From Synergistales bacterium (lineage in GTDB: Bacteria; Synergistota; Synergistia; Synergistales; Aminithiophilaceae), in assembly GCA_018433595.1 (NCBI GenBank), contig JAHDQY010000046.1, forward strand, positions 1 through 64,000: DNA of 64,000 nucleotides, read 5' to 3'. A model generated the notes under the pieces. The model was not told where the DNA came from. It worked only from the letters and a program-made list of their open reading frames with translations, and did not search any database. The position numbers and the translations under genes are program-made. Shown here one piece after another: positions 25,597 through 36,700 of this stretch (its first letter is position 1; each line of letters begins with the position of its first letter).

Positions 25597-25657
25597 TCCG
25601 TCGGGCCGGAAAGCCTTCCGGGTGGGTGCCGGTCCGGCCTGTTACGCCGTTTTGGCG
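25597..25657 (-). promoter_or_regulatory. Conserved leader block of protease copy 2
   Basis: Counterpart of 23566-23618. Here the hairpin is stronger: CCGGAA, GGCT loop, TTCCGG. It lies in the gap between the inhibitor gene and protease copy 2, 36 nt before the start codon. Confidence 0.45.
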
Positions 25658-25673
25658 GGAGATCCTTTCGCGA

Positions 25674-26300
25674 CTAGCGGACGGTCAGGGCGAGCACGTG
25701 ATAGCGGGCCGGCGAGACGGGCTTCTCCCAGGGGCGGAAGTAGCCGAGGACGACGACGGCCTCTCCTCTTCCCGCGGCTTCGAAGGTCCAGACTTCCGTG
25801 CCTCCCCGTCCCGACAGGGGAGGAAGGGAGGCGTCGACCTGCTGCGGCGCTTCCATTCCCCTTTCGACCAGCCGGGCCGTCGATTCCCTGCCCGGGTTCA
25901 TGAGGGACCAGCCGTAGCCTGTCGACGGGTTGGAGGAGAGGTGCGAGAGGTGCCGTGCTCCCCTTTTGAGGGAGACGTGTTCCAGACTCAGGAGAAGGTC
26001 CCCCTTTTCGGGGAAGCGCAGACCGTCGGCACGCGCCGACGGGTGCCCCGCAGGACTGAACCGGACGGCGAAAGAGGAACCGGGATTGAGGCCGGCGAGG
26101 GAAAACCTCCCCTCATCGTCGGTGACAGCTCTGTAGTTGTTCCGGCCGTCCCAGACGCTGATCGGGGTTCCCGGCGAAGGCATCCCTTCCCCGTCGGTGA
26201 CGATCCCTTCAAGGATCGCTCCGGCGCTTTGGGCGGGGGCGGCTGCGGCAAGAGAGAAAAAGAAAGCGGCAAGAAGCGATAGAGTCAGAAAATTCCTCAA
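25674..26300 (-). CDS. Secreted CarboxypepD_reg-like domain fused to chagasin-family (I42) cysteine-protease inhibitor
   Basis: 208 residues from TTG 26300 (AAGGGGTG Shine-Dalgarno). Signal peptide 1-24 (hydrophobic, AAAAPAQS). Residues about 29-80 look like a CarboxypepD_reg/Cna-B-type beta-sandwich (EGIVTDGEGMPSPGTPISVW, then TDDEGRFSLAGLNPG). Residues about 105-208 carry all three inhibitory loops of chagasin: NPSTGYGW (124-131), GRGGTEVW (164-171) and FRPW (188-191). Chagasins block papain-like proteases by inserting these loops in the active site. The two genes immediately downstream encode exactly such proteases. Function is therefore probably protection of the cell or control of these enzymes. 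A longer frame back to 26435 would span the promoter and is not used. Confidence 0.85.
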   Translation of the reverse strand: MRNFLTLSLLAAFFFSLAAAAPAQSAGAILEGIVTDGEGMPSPGTPISVWDGRNNYRAVTDDEGRFSLAGLNPGSSFAVRFSPAGHPSARADGLRFPEKGDLLLSLEHVSLKRGARHLSHLSSNPSTGYGWSLMNPGRESTARLVERGMEAPQQVDASLPPLSGRGGTEVWTFEAAGRGEAVVVLGYFRPWEKPVSPARYHVLALTVR

Positions 26301-26355
26301 AAGGCAACACCCCTTCAGATGTGTGTTAGTTGCAGTTTTATTTGATGTGATTTGA

Positions 26356-26384
26356 ATCATAGCGAACGACTTAAAGTCGGTCAA
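26356..26384 (-). promoter_or_regulatory. Promoter of the inhibitor-protease cluster
   Basis: Reading leftward TTGACC (26384-26379), 17-nt spacer, TATGAT (26361-26356), 56 nt before the TTG start of the inhibitor gene. Confidence 0.75.
26367..26379. promoter_or_regulatory. Palindrome in the promoter spacer
   Basis: CGACTTAAAGTCG: two 6-bp arms around a central A, lying between the -35 and -10 boxes and touching the -35. A bound repressor would block RNA polymerase. No regulator is assigned. Confidence 0.45.
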
Positions 26385-26546
26385 TGCTTTTTCAAGAGAA
26401 TCGCTAAAATCCGACGTAAAAGCAAAGGGAAGCAATAAAAAGTTAAAATAATCTATGGCGTCGTCTTTAAGCTCCAGTTCCCTCGGCGTGGTTTTTAACG
26501 CTTATCGAAGAAAAACCCTTCAGAAAGGCCCTGTTTCCGGCTCCGT

Positions 26547-27692
26547 TCAATCCTCGAGGATCTGCCATGCGAAAAGTTTCATGGCGGCGACGGCCGCGGC
26601 GAGTCCCAGGCCGACGAAGCGCAGGATGCCGCCGTAGCCCAGGTTGCCGGCCAGGGAGGAGATGCACAGGGGGGCGACGGCCCAGGCGAGGTCGACGGCC
26701 GTTCCGTAGAGGGTGAAGACGGCGGTGTATTCGCTCTTGGGTGCCCGCTTGGAAAGGACGGCGTAGAGGAGAGGGAAGGTGAGTCCCGTGCCGACGCCAT
26801 GGAGGCTGCCGCCGACGACGAAGGCCGCCGTCGAAGCCCCCCAGGTGGCGATGATGATGCCCGTGACGAGGGAGCCGAAGGCAGGGAGGAGGAGTCTGGT
26901 TCCCTTACGGTCGACGAGGTGGCCCAGGAGAAAGCGGACGGCCAGGGCGGCAAGGCCGCTGGGCAGCAGGAAGGCCGATCCCGTCGTGGACCACTCCCTG
27001 GCGGCGTTGGCGATGAAGGGCATGACAGGGGCGGCGCCGAGGGCGAAAAGAGTCCCCGACAGCAGGAGGACACGCAGATCGGGGCGTCTCCAGGCCAGTC
27101 TGAGGGCCTGAATGAAGGAGGTTCCCTCCCGTTCCGGTTCCCCCCTTTCCTTGAGGAGTCGCGACAGGGCCAGAGCTGCGGTGCAGCAGGCGAGACCGGC
27201 GAGAAGGGGCGCTCGATGCTGTCCGTCGAGGATGAGCCACTCGGCGGGCGGGATGAGGAAGATCTGGGGAATCAGGGGTGAGAGGCCGCTGAGGCCGAAC
27301 CCGCGTCCCCTGGCGTCGGGGGGGAGGACGCGGGCGAGGTGGAGCGGATTGGCCACGGAAAAGAGCCCCCAGCCGAGTCCCTGGAGGCCCCGCCCCAGGA
27401 GGACGAGAGGGAGAGGCGGGAAGGTGACGAGAAGGCAGATGCCGGAGATCATGAGGATGTTGCCGAGAATCATGCCGGACCGGGTTCCGTGGCGGGCCAG
27501 GAAGGCCTGGTTCCAGGGGCGGCCGGCCAGAAGGACCACCTCGAAAATGATCCATGCCACGCCGATGGCCAGGGGAGAGAGCCCTCTCAGGGTGAGGACG
27601 AGGGGGTAGAGGAAGAAAAGGGTGATCGAGACGTAGGCCGTCATGTTGATGGCAAGGGCGATGAAAAACTCCCTGGGGAGGCGGCTGTTCAT
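26547..27692 (-). CDS. MFS transporter
   Basis: 381 residues with about twelve hydrophobic helices and short loops. The interdomain half-repeat is visible, with a basic loop between TM2 and TM3 (RPWNQAFLARHGTRSG) and a corresponding one in the second half (GHLVDRKGTRLLLPA), as in major facilitator proteins. Probably a drug/metabolite exporter; substrate unknown. It is divergent from secA. Start: ATG 27692 after AAGGAGC. The region 26385-26546 contains no gene; a weak hairpin with a U-tract near 26510-26535 may end this transcript. Confidence 0.8.
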   Translation of the reverse strand: MNSRLPREFFIALAINMTAYVSITLFFLYPLVLTLRGLSPLAIGVAWIIFEVVLLAGRPWNQAFLARHGTRSGMILGNILMISGICLLVTFPPLPLVLLGRGLQGLGWGLFSVANPLHLARVLPPDARGRGFGLSGLSPLIPQIFLIPPAEWLILDGQHRAPLLAGLACCTAALALSRLLKERGEPEREGTSFIQALRLAWRRPDLRVLLLSGTLFALGAAPVMPFIANAAREWSTTGSAFLLPSGLAALAVRFLLGHLVDRKGTRLLLPAFGSLVTGIIIATWGASTAAFVVGGSLHGVGTGLTFPLLYAVLSKRAPKSEYTAVFTLYGTAVDLAWAVAPLCISSLAGNLGYGGILRFVGLGLAAAVAAMKLFAWQILED

Positions 27693-27775
27693 GGCGGGGC
27701 TCCTTTCTTCGTCGAAATGACGGCCCCATCATTGTAGACTGCATAAAGGGGCGGCGAAAGATAGGCTCCTGCTTT

Positions 27776-27805
27776 TTGACGCTCCCGATGCCGAAAGCCT
27801 ATAAT
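27776..27805 (+). promoter_or_regulatory. Promoter of secA
   Basis: TTGACG (27776-27781), 18-nt spacer, TATAAT (27800-27805), 61 nt before the secA start. Confidence 0.75.
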
Positions 27806-27866
27806 GGGTCGAATTGACTCGAGACGTTTCCCCCTGCGGGACAGACAGACAATAGAGGTGACCGTT

Positions 27867-30548
<2,682 letters not shown>

Positions 30549-30579
30549 GAACATCTGGAGCCTGGAGGGGGATAGGCCG

Positions 30580-32379
30580 ATGAGGATCCTTCGCGTCATT
30601 GCTCTGCTGATCTGCCTGACCGCTCTTTCCGCCGGCGCTGCCTGCGCCGACGTGTGGAGCGTTTCAGCCGAGATCGATCGCCTCGTCTCCGAGGCGCCGC
30701 CTCTGGTTTCCTTTTCCGGGGCCGAAGGGCTCGTCTGGCAGCGGGCCTTCTCCTATTCCCTGGCGGCTGACGGCAGCCTGACCCGCAGCCAGCATTGGCT
30801 TGTTCTGGCTGGCCCTCTGGGGTTCCCGTCTGCCTGGCGTCACTGGTCCATCCCCGTTCCGCCGGGGGGATCGGCGGAGGTCCTGGAAGCCGGCCTGTAC
30901 GACCCTGTCACGTCGCGCCTCGTCGTCCCCCTGCTTCCGGTGGTGAAAGAGGAAGAGGGGCTCTCCCTCATCGAAGTCCGTCTTCCGCCGGAGACGGGAG
31001 ATCTCGTCCTGGCCCTGGACTTTCACCAGACCTTCCCGAAACGATGTAACGTCGATGACCGTCTCTGGACCAATCTCGATCTCCCCCTCTGGGAGAGCGA
31101 GATCGTCGTCGACGTCCCTCAGGGGGCTGATCTCACCTGGGCTTCGACGGAGGGCTTTTCGCCGTCGAAGGAGACGGAACGAGGGCGCGACCGCTACGTG
31201 TGGCGCCTTGTCAACCGATCACCCTGGGAGGGCGGCGGTCTCGTCGACGAGGAGCGCCCTGCGCTGACCTTCAGCTTGCGCAAGGGTCTGAGGAGCTCCC
31301 TTGAGGAGCTGGGAACCCTCGCCGCCGGCCTCTCCGTCCCGATGCCGTCGCCGCTGTCGTCCTCTCAGCCCAACGTCGTCAAGCGGGGGGAGAGGATTTT
31401 CAGTTTCGTGGGCGACGAGAGCCGCCTCCGCCGTGACCTGCCGTCCGGATGGGTGCGGCCCCAGGAGGGATTGCCTTCCGAAGGTCCCTGGACCGAGTGG
31501 GAGCGGACCCTTATCCTCTCGCAATGGCTCAAGGCGTCCGGCTGGAATTGCGACGTCTACTGGCAGCCGATGACGGCACTGGACGAGACGGTTCCGGCGA
31601 CACACTCCCTCTGGCTCCGCCCCGTCCTCCTGCTGTCGGCGCCGGGCCTTTCTCAGACCTTCTACCTTCCGGGGCAGCTTGCGCCTTTAGGCGGAACGCC
31701 CTCCGAGATCCGGGGCAAGACGCTTTACCGTCTCGATACGGGCAAGATCATCACTGCCGCCGTGCCTGGCGGAGACCCCGGCGAGAACCGTCTCTCTCTG
31801 ACCTGGCGCCTTGTTGTCGACGAGCGCGGCTTCGCCTCGGGCGACCTCGTCATCGACCTCTTCGGAGGATGGCTTTCCCTCGCCGGAGCCGTTTCCTCCT
31901 GCGGAATTGAAGGCCTTCCCTTCGCCGAAGGGTCTTTCTCGCTGGGCGATCCCGAGATCAGCAGGCGTAAGGCGGGGTTGCGCGTGGTCTATCCCGTGCG
32001 GGGGAGTCTCGGCATTCCCGGCAACGAGGCGCTTCTTCTCCAGGTGCCCGGCGTTAAGCCTCGGGCCTTCTCCGATCTCAAGCGGGGGCTGGGACCTCTG
32101 GTGCTCCGGTTTCCCTTCGTTTTCGAGCAGTCTTTCGAATTCACGTTGCCTGCGGGATATCGTCCCCTCGACTTTCCGACCAAGCGGAACCTTGAGACCG
32201 GTCCCGTCAGACTCTATGAATCTTTCCGAGAAAAGAAAAAGACGGGGACCGTCGAGGGGAGTTCCCGCCTTGTCGTGGCTTCGGGTTCTCTCGATGACCA
32301 CGGGGCGGGGACGCTGGCTGCCCTGATCCAGCGCAGCGGCCAGTGGAGCGCCCTCACTGTTCCGGTTCGGAAACGCTGA
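30580..32379 (+). CDS. Secreted protein, DUF3857-like N-terminal region
   Basis: 599 residues. Signal peptide 1-23 (Leu/Ala-rich, ending GAACA/DV). The first 200 residues resemble the beta-rich DUF3857 domain often found before transglutaminase-like domains (QRAFSYSLAADGSLTRSQHW, IPVPPGGSAEVLEAGLYDP), but no Cys-His-Asp transglutaminase triad was recognised; Cys residues are few. Exported, periplasmic or outer-membrane-attached role unknown. Start: ATG 30580 after GGAGGGGG. Placed between secA and argS, co-directional. Confidence 0.75.
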   Translation: MRILRVIALLICLTALSAGAACADVWSVSAEIDRLVSEAPPLVSFSGAEGLVWQRAFSYSLAADGSLTRSQHWLVLAGPLGFPSAWRHWSIPVPPGGSAEVLEAGLYDPVTSRLVVPLLPVVKEEEGLSLIEVRLPPETGDLVLALDFHQTFPKRCNVDDRLWTNLDLPLWESEIVVDVPQGADLTWASTEGFSPSKETERGRDRYVWRLVNRSPWEGGGLVDEERPALTFSLRKGLRSSLEELGTLAAGLSVPMPSPLSSSQPNVVKRGERIFSFVGDESRLRRDLPSGWVRPQEGLPSEGPWTEWERTLILSQWLKASGWNCDVYWQPMTALDETVPATHSLWLRPVLLLSAPGLSQTFYLPGQLAPLGGTPSEIRGKTLYRLDTGKIITAAVPGGDPGENRLSLTWRLVVDERGFASGDLVIDLFGGWLSLAGAVSSCGIEGLPFAEGSFSLGDPEISRRKAGLRVVYPVRGSLGIPGNEALLLQVPGVKPRAFSDLKRGLGPLVLRFPFVFEQSFEFTLPAGYRPLDFPTKRNLETGPVRLYESFREKKKTGTVEGSSRLVVASGSLDDHGAGTLAALIQRSGQWSALTVPVRKR

Positions 32380-32414
32380 ACAGGGTGACTCTTGATGCTT
32401 TTGGAGGTGCGACG

Positions 32415-34091
32415 ATGATCAATGTAGAGGAAACATTGCGCTCCCTCATCGGCGGAGCGCTGAAGAAGGCTGCATCCGACAGGGGGGTCGAGCTTGTCGG
32501 GGAGCCGGTGATCATGTTGGAGAAGCCCCGCAGGGAGGGGCAGGGGGACTGGGCCTCCAACGTGGCCATGCAGATGGCCAAAGCCTTCGGCGCCAGCCCC
32601 CGTGAAATCGCCCAGGCCGTCGTCGACCGTCTCGACCTGGAAAGCGGCTATCTCGACAGGGCCGAGGTGGCCGGACCGGGGTTCATCAACTTCTTCCTCT
32701 CACCTCTCTGGGCGTCCGAGGTCGTCGCCGGGATCCGGCGTCAGGGTGAAGCCTACGGCCGCTGCGGCATCGGGAGGGGGCGGAAGGTGCAGGTCGAGTT
32801 CGTGTCGGCCAACCCCACGGGGCCCCTCCATGTTGGCCACGGCCGCGGTGCCGTCGTCGGCGACGTTACGGCCAACATCCTTGCCGCCGCCGGTTGGGAG
32901 GTGGAGCGCGAGTATTACATCAACGATGCGGGCCTCCAGATGACACTGCTGGGGAAATCCGTCCAGAGCCGTTACTTCGATCTTCTTGGCAGGAGCGATG
33001 CGGCCCCCTTTCCCGAGGATGGCTACAAGGGGGAGTATATCTACGACCTGGCCCGGGAGCTTGTCGATCGTGACGGGGACGTTCACCTCGAAGAGCCCCT
33101 GGAGACGAGCCTTCCTGTCTTCCAGGCCCACGCCGTCGAAGCCATACTGGGGATGATCCGCCGCGATCTGAAGGATTTCGGCGTCTGTTACGATGTCTGG
33201 TTTTCGGAGAAGAGCCTCTACGACTCGGGCGCCGTTCGGGAGGCCGCGGAGTTTCTCAAGAAACGGGGCTTCGCCTACGAGAAGGACGGGGCCGTCTGGT
33301 TCAAGGCGACGGAGTTCGATGACGCCAAGGACCGGGTCCTCTTTCGGAGCAACGGCGTGGCCACCTATTTCATGTCCGATATCGCCTACCACAAGAACAA
33401 GTACGACAGAGGCTTCGACCTGGTCATCGACGTCTGGGGCGCCGATCACCACGGCTATGTTCCCCGGATGACGGCAGCCGTCGAATCCCTTGGCCGCAAG
33501 GCGGAAGACCTCCGTGTCCTTCTCATTCAGTTCGTCAATCTCCTGCGGGGAGGCGAACAGGTCGCCATGTCGACCCGGTCCGGCCAGTTTGTCACCCTCC
33601 GCGACGTCATCGATGAGGTCGGCGTCGATGCCTCCCGCTACTTTTTCGTCATGCGAAGCTGCGACAGCCATCTCGATTTCGATCTGGCCCTGGCCAAGGA
33701 GGCCTCCAACGAGAACCCCGTCTACTATGTCCAGTACGCCCATGCCCGGATTCACAGCCTTTTCCGCGAGGCTGCCGGTCGTGGTGTCGCCCTCTCCGGG
33801 GAGGACGTCGACCTCCGTCTTCTCGATACCGCCGAGGAGCAGGCGCTGATACGCAAGCTGGCCGCCTTTCCCGAGGAGGTGGCCAAGGCCTCCGAAGAGC
33901 TGGCCCCCCACCGGGTGACCTTCTACCTTTACGATCTGGCCTCCCACTTCCACAGTTTCTATAACGCCCACCGCGTTCTCGATGCGGAGCCCGATCTTCG
34001 CCGGGCCCGGCTGGTCCTCCTCGACGCCACGAGGATCACCCTGGCCAACGCGCTGGGTCTTCTGGGAGTTCAGGCCCCCCAGAACATGTGA
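32415..34091 (+). CDS. argS: Arginyl-tRNA synthetase
   Basis: 558 residues. N-terminal ArgRS-specific domain, class I HIGH motif in NPTGPLHVGHGRGA, the KMSK-equivalent AMSTRSGQF (the first Lys is replaced by Ala, as in many ArgRS), and the DALR anticodon-binding domain near the C-terminus. Charges tRNA-Arg. Start: ATG 32415 after TTGGAGGTG. The ftsB-like gene begins 1 nt after the stop. Confidence 0.96.
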   Translation: MINVEETLRSLIGGALKKAASDRGVELVGEPVIMLEKPRREGQGDWASNVAMQMAKAFGASPREIAQAVVDRLDLESGYLDRAEVAGPGFINFFLSPLWASEVVAGIRRQGEAYGRCGIGRGRKVQVEFVSANPTGPLHVGHGRGAVVGDVTANILAAAGWEVEREYYINDAGLQMTLLGKSVQSRYFDLLGRSDAAPFPEDGYKGEYIYDLARELVDRDGDVHLEEPLETSLPVFQAHAVEAILGMIRRDLKDFGVCYDVWFSEKSLYDSGAVREAAEFLKKRGFAYEKDGAVWFKATEFDDAKDRVLFRSNGVATYFMSDIAYHKNKYDRGFDLVIDVWGADHHGYVPRMTAAVESLGRKAEDLRVLLIQFVNLLRGGEQVAMSTRSGQFVTLRDVIDEVGVDASRYFFVMRSCDSHLDFDLALAKEASNENPVYYVQYAHARIHSLFREAAGRGVALSGEDVDLRLLDTAEEQALIRKLAAFPEEVAKASEELAPHRVTFYLYDLASHFHSFYNAHRVLDAEPDLRRARLVLLDATRITLANALGLLGVQAPQNM

Positions 34092-34092
34092 G

Positions 34093-34392
34093 ATGCCGAA
34101 GCTTCGCTGGGTCCTCCTCTCCACGATCGCCGTCGTTTTTCTCACGATCACGCTGACGGCCTATGTGACGGAGTTCCAGCGGATGGCGAGGCTTACCCGC
34201 GCCGTCGACAGGAAGATGACCGAGCTGGTCCGCCTGTCACGGACGATCCAGGAGATGGAGGAACAGGTTTCCTTTTACGGGACCAGGGAAGGTCTGGCCC
34301 GGCTGGCGCGGGAACAGTTCAATCTCGTCAGGCCCGGAGAAAGGATCTATCGTCTTGAGGTCGTTTCTCCCGACGAGGCCTTGCCGCACTGA
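34093..34392 (+). CDS. Septum formation initiator family protein (FtsB/DivIC-like)
   Basis: 99 residues. One membrane helix (about 5-25, WVLLSTIAVVFLTITLTAYV), a coiled coil (30-65) and the short FtsB/DivIC tail (REGLARLAREQFNLVRPGERIY). Such bitopic proteins join FtsL/FtsQ in the divisome. The family call rests on architecture and the tail motif. Starts 1 nt after argS. Confidence 0.82.
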   Translation: MPKLRWVLLSTIAVVFLTITLTAYVTEFQRMARLTRAVDRKMTELVRLSRTIQEMEEQVSFYGTREGLARLAREQFNLVRPGERIYRLEVVSPDEALPH

Positions 34393-34409
34393 TCCTCTGC
34401 GGGTATAAT
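34381..34409 (+). promoter_or_regulatory. Promoter of the rpsF-ssb-rpsR operon
   Basis: TTGCCG (34381-34386), 17-nt spacer, TATAAT (34404-34409). The -35 box lies in the end of the FtsB-like gene. Confidence 0.75.
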
Positions 34410-34477
34410 CCTCAAGCATGTGTCCCTGTCTCTCTCGATGAAGAGAGACCACAGTCCATAGGGAGGAGGTGAAAATC

Positions 34478-34762
34478 GTGCGACCCTACGAGTTGATGGT
34501 TCTGCTCAAGCCCGAGATCGAAGATCACAAGGCGGCGGTTGAAGCGCTGGGCGAGGTCGTGCGGGGTCTTGGCGGAGAGATCGCCAAGGTCGACATCTGG
34601 GGGAAACGGCGTCTGGCCTACCCCATCGACAAGATTACCGATGGATTCTACGCTCTTTATACCCTCGACATGGATCCCCCCCAGGTTCAGGAACTGGATC
34701 GCCTGTTCAAGCTGCGCGAAGATGTGATCCGTCACATCGTCGTCAGGCTCGACGAAAAATAG
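34478..34762 (+). CDS. rpsF: 30S ribosomal protein S6
   Basis: 94 residues. Starts RPYELMVLLKPEIE and contains WGKRRLAYPI, both S6 signatures. Start: GTG 34478, 6 nt after GGGAGGAGGTGA; the GTG at 34469 is part of that Shine-Dalgarno sequence. First gene of the classic rpsF-ssb-rpsR group. Confidence 0.96.
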   Translation: MRPYELMVLLKPEIEDHKAAVEALGEVVRGLGGEIAKVDIWGKRRLAYPIDKITDGFYALYTLDMDPPQVQELDRLFKLREDVIRHIVVRLDEK

Positions 34763-34778
34763 GCGGGAGGTGGATCGA

Positions 34779-35285
34779 TTGGCACGAGGCTTCAACAAGG
34801 TCATCATCATGGGCAACCTGACGCGGGATCCCGAGATCCGCTACACGGCGTCCAATAAGGCCTACGCACGTTTCACCATTGCCGTGGGCCGGACGTGGAA
34901 GGGGAGCAACGGCGAGCTTCAGGAGCACACCGACTTCATCCCCGTCGTCGTCTGGGGCCCTCAGGCGGAGAACTGCGAGCGTTACCTCGGCAAGGGGCGG
35001 GCCGTACTCGTCGAAGGAAGCATCAACACCCGCTCTTACGAGACTCAGCAGGGAGAGAAACGCTACGTGACGGAGGTCCAGGCCCTGGGAGTCACTTTCC
35101 TGGGCGGCGGACGCCGGGACGAGGGCGGCGCCTCCCCGTCGCGGGGGGGCGATGTCGGCAGCTTCCGCGAGGGCGGGTTCGACAAGCCGGGACCGAAACA
35201 GGATGCCGATGATTTCCCCCTTGACATCTCCGAATATGAAGGCGGAGAGGAGTCAGGCGAGGAAGAGGCCGATATCCCCTTCTGA
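34779..35285 (+). CDS. ssb: Single-stranded DNA-binding protein
   Basis: 168 residues. OB-fold N-terminal 110 residues (FNKVIIMGNLTRDPEIRYT, then AVGRTWKG and VWGPQAENCERYLGKG), a Gly/Ser/Pro-rich linker, and the acidic tip EEEADIPF that binds partner proteins. Start: TTG 34779 after GGGAGGTGG. Between the S6 and S18 genes, as in most bacteria. Confidence 0.96.
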   Translation: MARGFNKVIIMGNLTRDPEIRYTASNKAYARFTIAVGRTWKGSNGELQEHTDFIPVVVWGPQAENCERYLGKGRAVLVEGSINTRSYETQQGEKRYVTEVQALGVTFLGGGRRDEGGASPSRGGDVGSFREGGFDKPGPKQDADDFPLDISEYEGGEESGEEEADIPF

Positions 35286-35327
35286 GGAGGGGCCTCGTGA
35301 GCCGTTCAGTGCAAGGAGGATAGCATC

Positions 35328-35561
35328 ATGGCGTTCAATAAAAGGCGCGGCAAGCGCCGCCCCAAGGTCTGTTTCTTCTGTGTCGACAAGATCGACCACG
35401 CTGACTATAAAGATCTTGACCGTCTCCGCAAGTATCTCTCCGAGCGGGGCAAGATTCTTCCCCGTCGCGTGACGGGCAACTGCGCCAAGCATCAGCGGCA
35501 GTTGACGACGGCTATCAAACGGGCCCGCATCATGGCCCTTCTGCCTTACAGCACCGACTGA
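35328..35561 (+). CDS. rpsR: 30S ribosomal protein S18
   Basis: 77 residues. Zinc-binding C+ form: CFFC and a later Cys ([11 protein letters not shown]). [29 protein letters not shown] is the family hallmark at positions 46-74. Preceded by GCAAGGAGG. Confidence 0.96.
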   Translation: MAFNKRRGKRRPKVCFFCVDKIDHADYKDLDRLRKYLSERGKILPRRVTGNCAKHQRQLTTAIKRARIMALLPYSTD

Positions 35562-35657
35562 GGGCTGTGGAGGCCTTCTCCGAAACTGGCTCCTGAAGGC
35601 CTTAAGAGGCTTCGGGGTCTCCATCGACCTGTGGAGTTGACCTGTCGTTTAGTCGGA

Positions 35658-35697
35658 GCAGCCGGAGTCCCTTGGGGCTTTCGGCTGCTTTCGATCT
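35658..35697 (+). terminator. Terminator-like hairpin between rpsR and yybS
   Basis: GCAGCCG (35658-35664) pairs with CGGCTGC (35682-35688); inside, AGTCC and GGGCT close a CTTG tetraloop. TTTCGATCTTT follows. May lower expression of the downstream genes relative to the ribosomal protein genes. Confidence 0.55.
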
Positions 35698-35747
35698 TTA
35701 ACGGGCTTTCCGCTTCTGCCGGGCCCGTGAGTCGAAGGAGGAGATTC

Positions 35748-36692
35748 ATGTCACCGACGCGGGCCCTCGTGGAAGCATCCCTGCTCGTCTCCCTGGCCGT
35801 CGTCCTCTTTGCGGCGAGCCATTATCTGCCTCTGGTGGGGCTTTTCGTCTCCCTCGTCTGTCCGGCGCCTCTGGTGGTGCTGGGACTGCGTCATGATCTG
35901 AAACGGGCCCTCCTGGGCACCTTTGTGGCGACGCTTCTGACGGCGGCTCTCCTGGGGGTCGTGACGGCTCTCTTTTTCCTGCTGGGATTCGGGATCCTCG
36001 GCATCGGCCTCGGATACCTCGCCCGTCGCTGCAAAAGCGGAGCCGAAGTCATGCTCTACGGTCTCATCCTTTCTCTTGTCAGCAAGCTGGCTCTCATGGC
36101 GATCCTGCTGAAGATTACGGGAGTCAATCCCTTTGGTCTCGACGGGGCCTCCTTCAAGGAAGCCATTGACGGCGTCGCGAAGTTTTACGGCACGGTGGGG
36201 CTTCCGATGGAGGCCATCGAGGGAATGAAGGGCCAGTTCGAGGCGATGGCGGAGGCGCTGCCCAGGATTTTCCCCGCCCTTCTCGTCATGGCTTCGGCCA
36301 TGGACTGTTTCTTGAGCTACGTGATCAGCGGGGCCGTCGTCAGACGTCTCGGCGGTCTGAGGCTTCCTCCTCTGCCGTCTTTCGCCCAGTGGCGTTTCCC
36401 GCGGAGCGTTTTCTGGGCCCTGCTTGCGTCGATGGCTCTTCAGCTTCTGGGTCCCTCCCTCGGCTCTTTCGCCGCCGAAGCGGGGCTCAATCTGCGTCTT
36501 ATCGTCTCCATGCTCTTTTTCTTCCAGGGACTCTCTGTGGTATGGTTTTTCTTGACATCCAGGAAGATGGCGGCCGCCTTTCGTTTTCTTGCCGTCTTCC
36601 TTCTGGTTTTCGTTCCCTTCCTCTCTCAGCTCGTCCTCGTTCTGGGAGTGGTCGATATCTGGTACGATCTCAGAAATCGTCGCAGGAGGTGA
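35748..36692 (+). CDS. YybS-like (DUF2232) membrane protein
   Basis: 314 residues, about eight membrane helices. Position between rpsR and rplI and the overall length and helix pattern match YybS/DUF2232 of Gram-positives and Synergistetes, where it is followed by gdpP-rplI-dnaB; here gdpP is missing. Function unknown. Start: ATG 35748 after AAGGAGGAG. Confidence 0.8.
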   Translation: MSPTRALVEASLLVSLAVVLFAASHYLPLVGLFVSLVCPAPLVVLGLRHDLKRALLGTFVATLLTAALLGVVTALFFLLGFGILGIGLGYLARRCKSGAEVMLYGLILSLVSKLALMAILLKITGVNPFGLDGASFKEAIDGVAKFYGTVGLPMEAIEGMKGQFEAMAEALPRIFPALLVMASAMDCFLSYVISGAVVRRLGGLRLPPLPSFAQWRFPRSVFWALLASMALQLLGPSLGSFAAEAGLNLRLIVSMLFFFQGLSVVWFFLTSRKMAAAFRFLAVFLLVFVPFLSQLVLVLGVVDIWYDLRNRRRR

Positions 36693-36700
36693 CCGGTGCG

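Noticed and set aside
23566-25657. Known riboswitch class (c-di-GMP-I, glycine, SAM) in the protease leaders
   Set aside because: The leaders share a hairpin, but the core consensus sequences of these classes are not found.
26301-26435. Upstream extension of the inhibitor gene
   Set aside because: The added 45 codons contain the -35/-10 promoter and would bury the signal peptide; TTG 26300 has a proper Shine-Dalgarno sequence.
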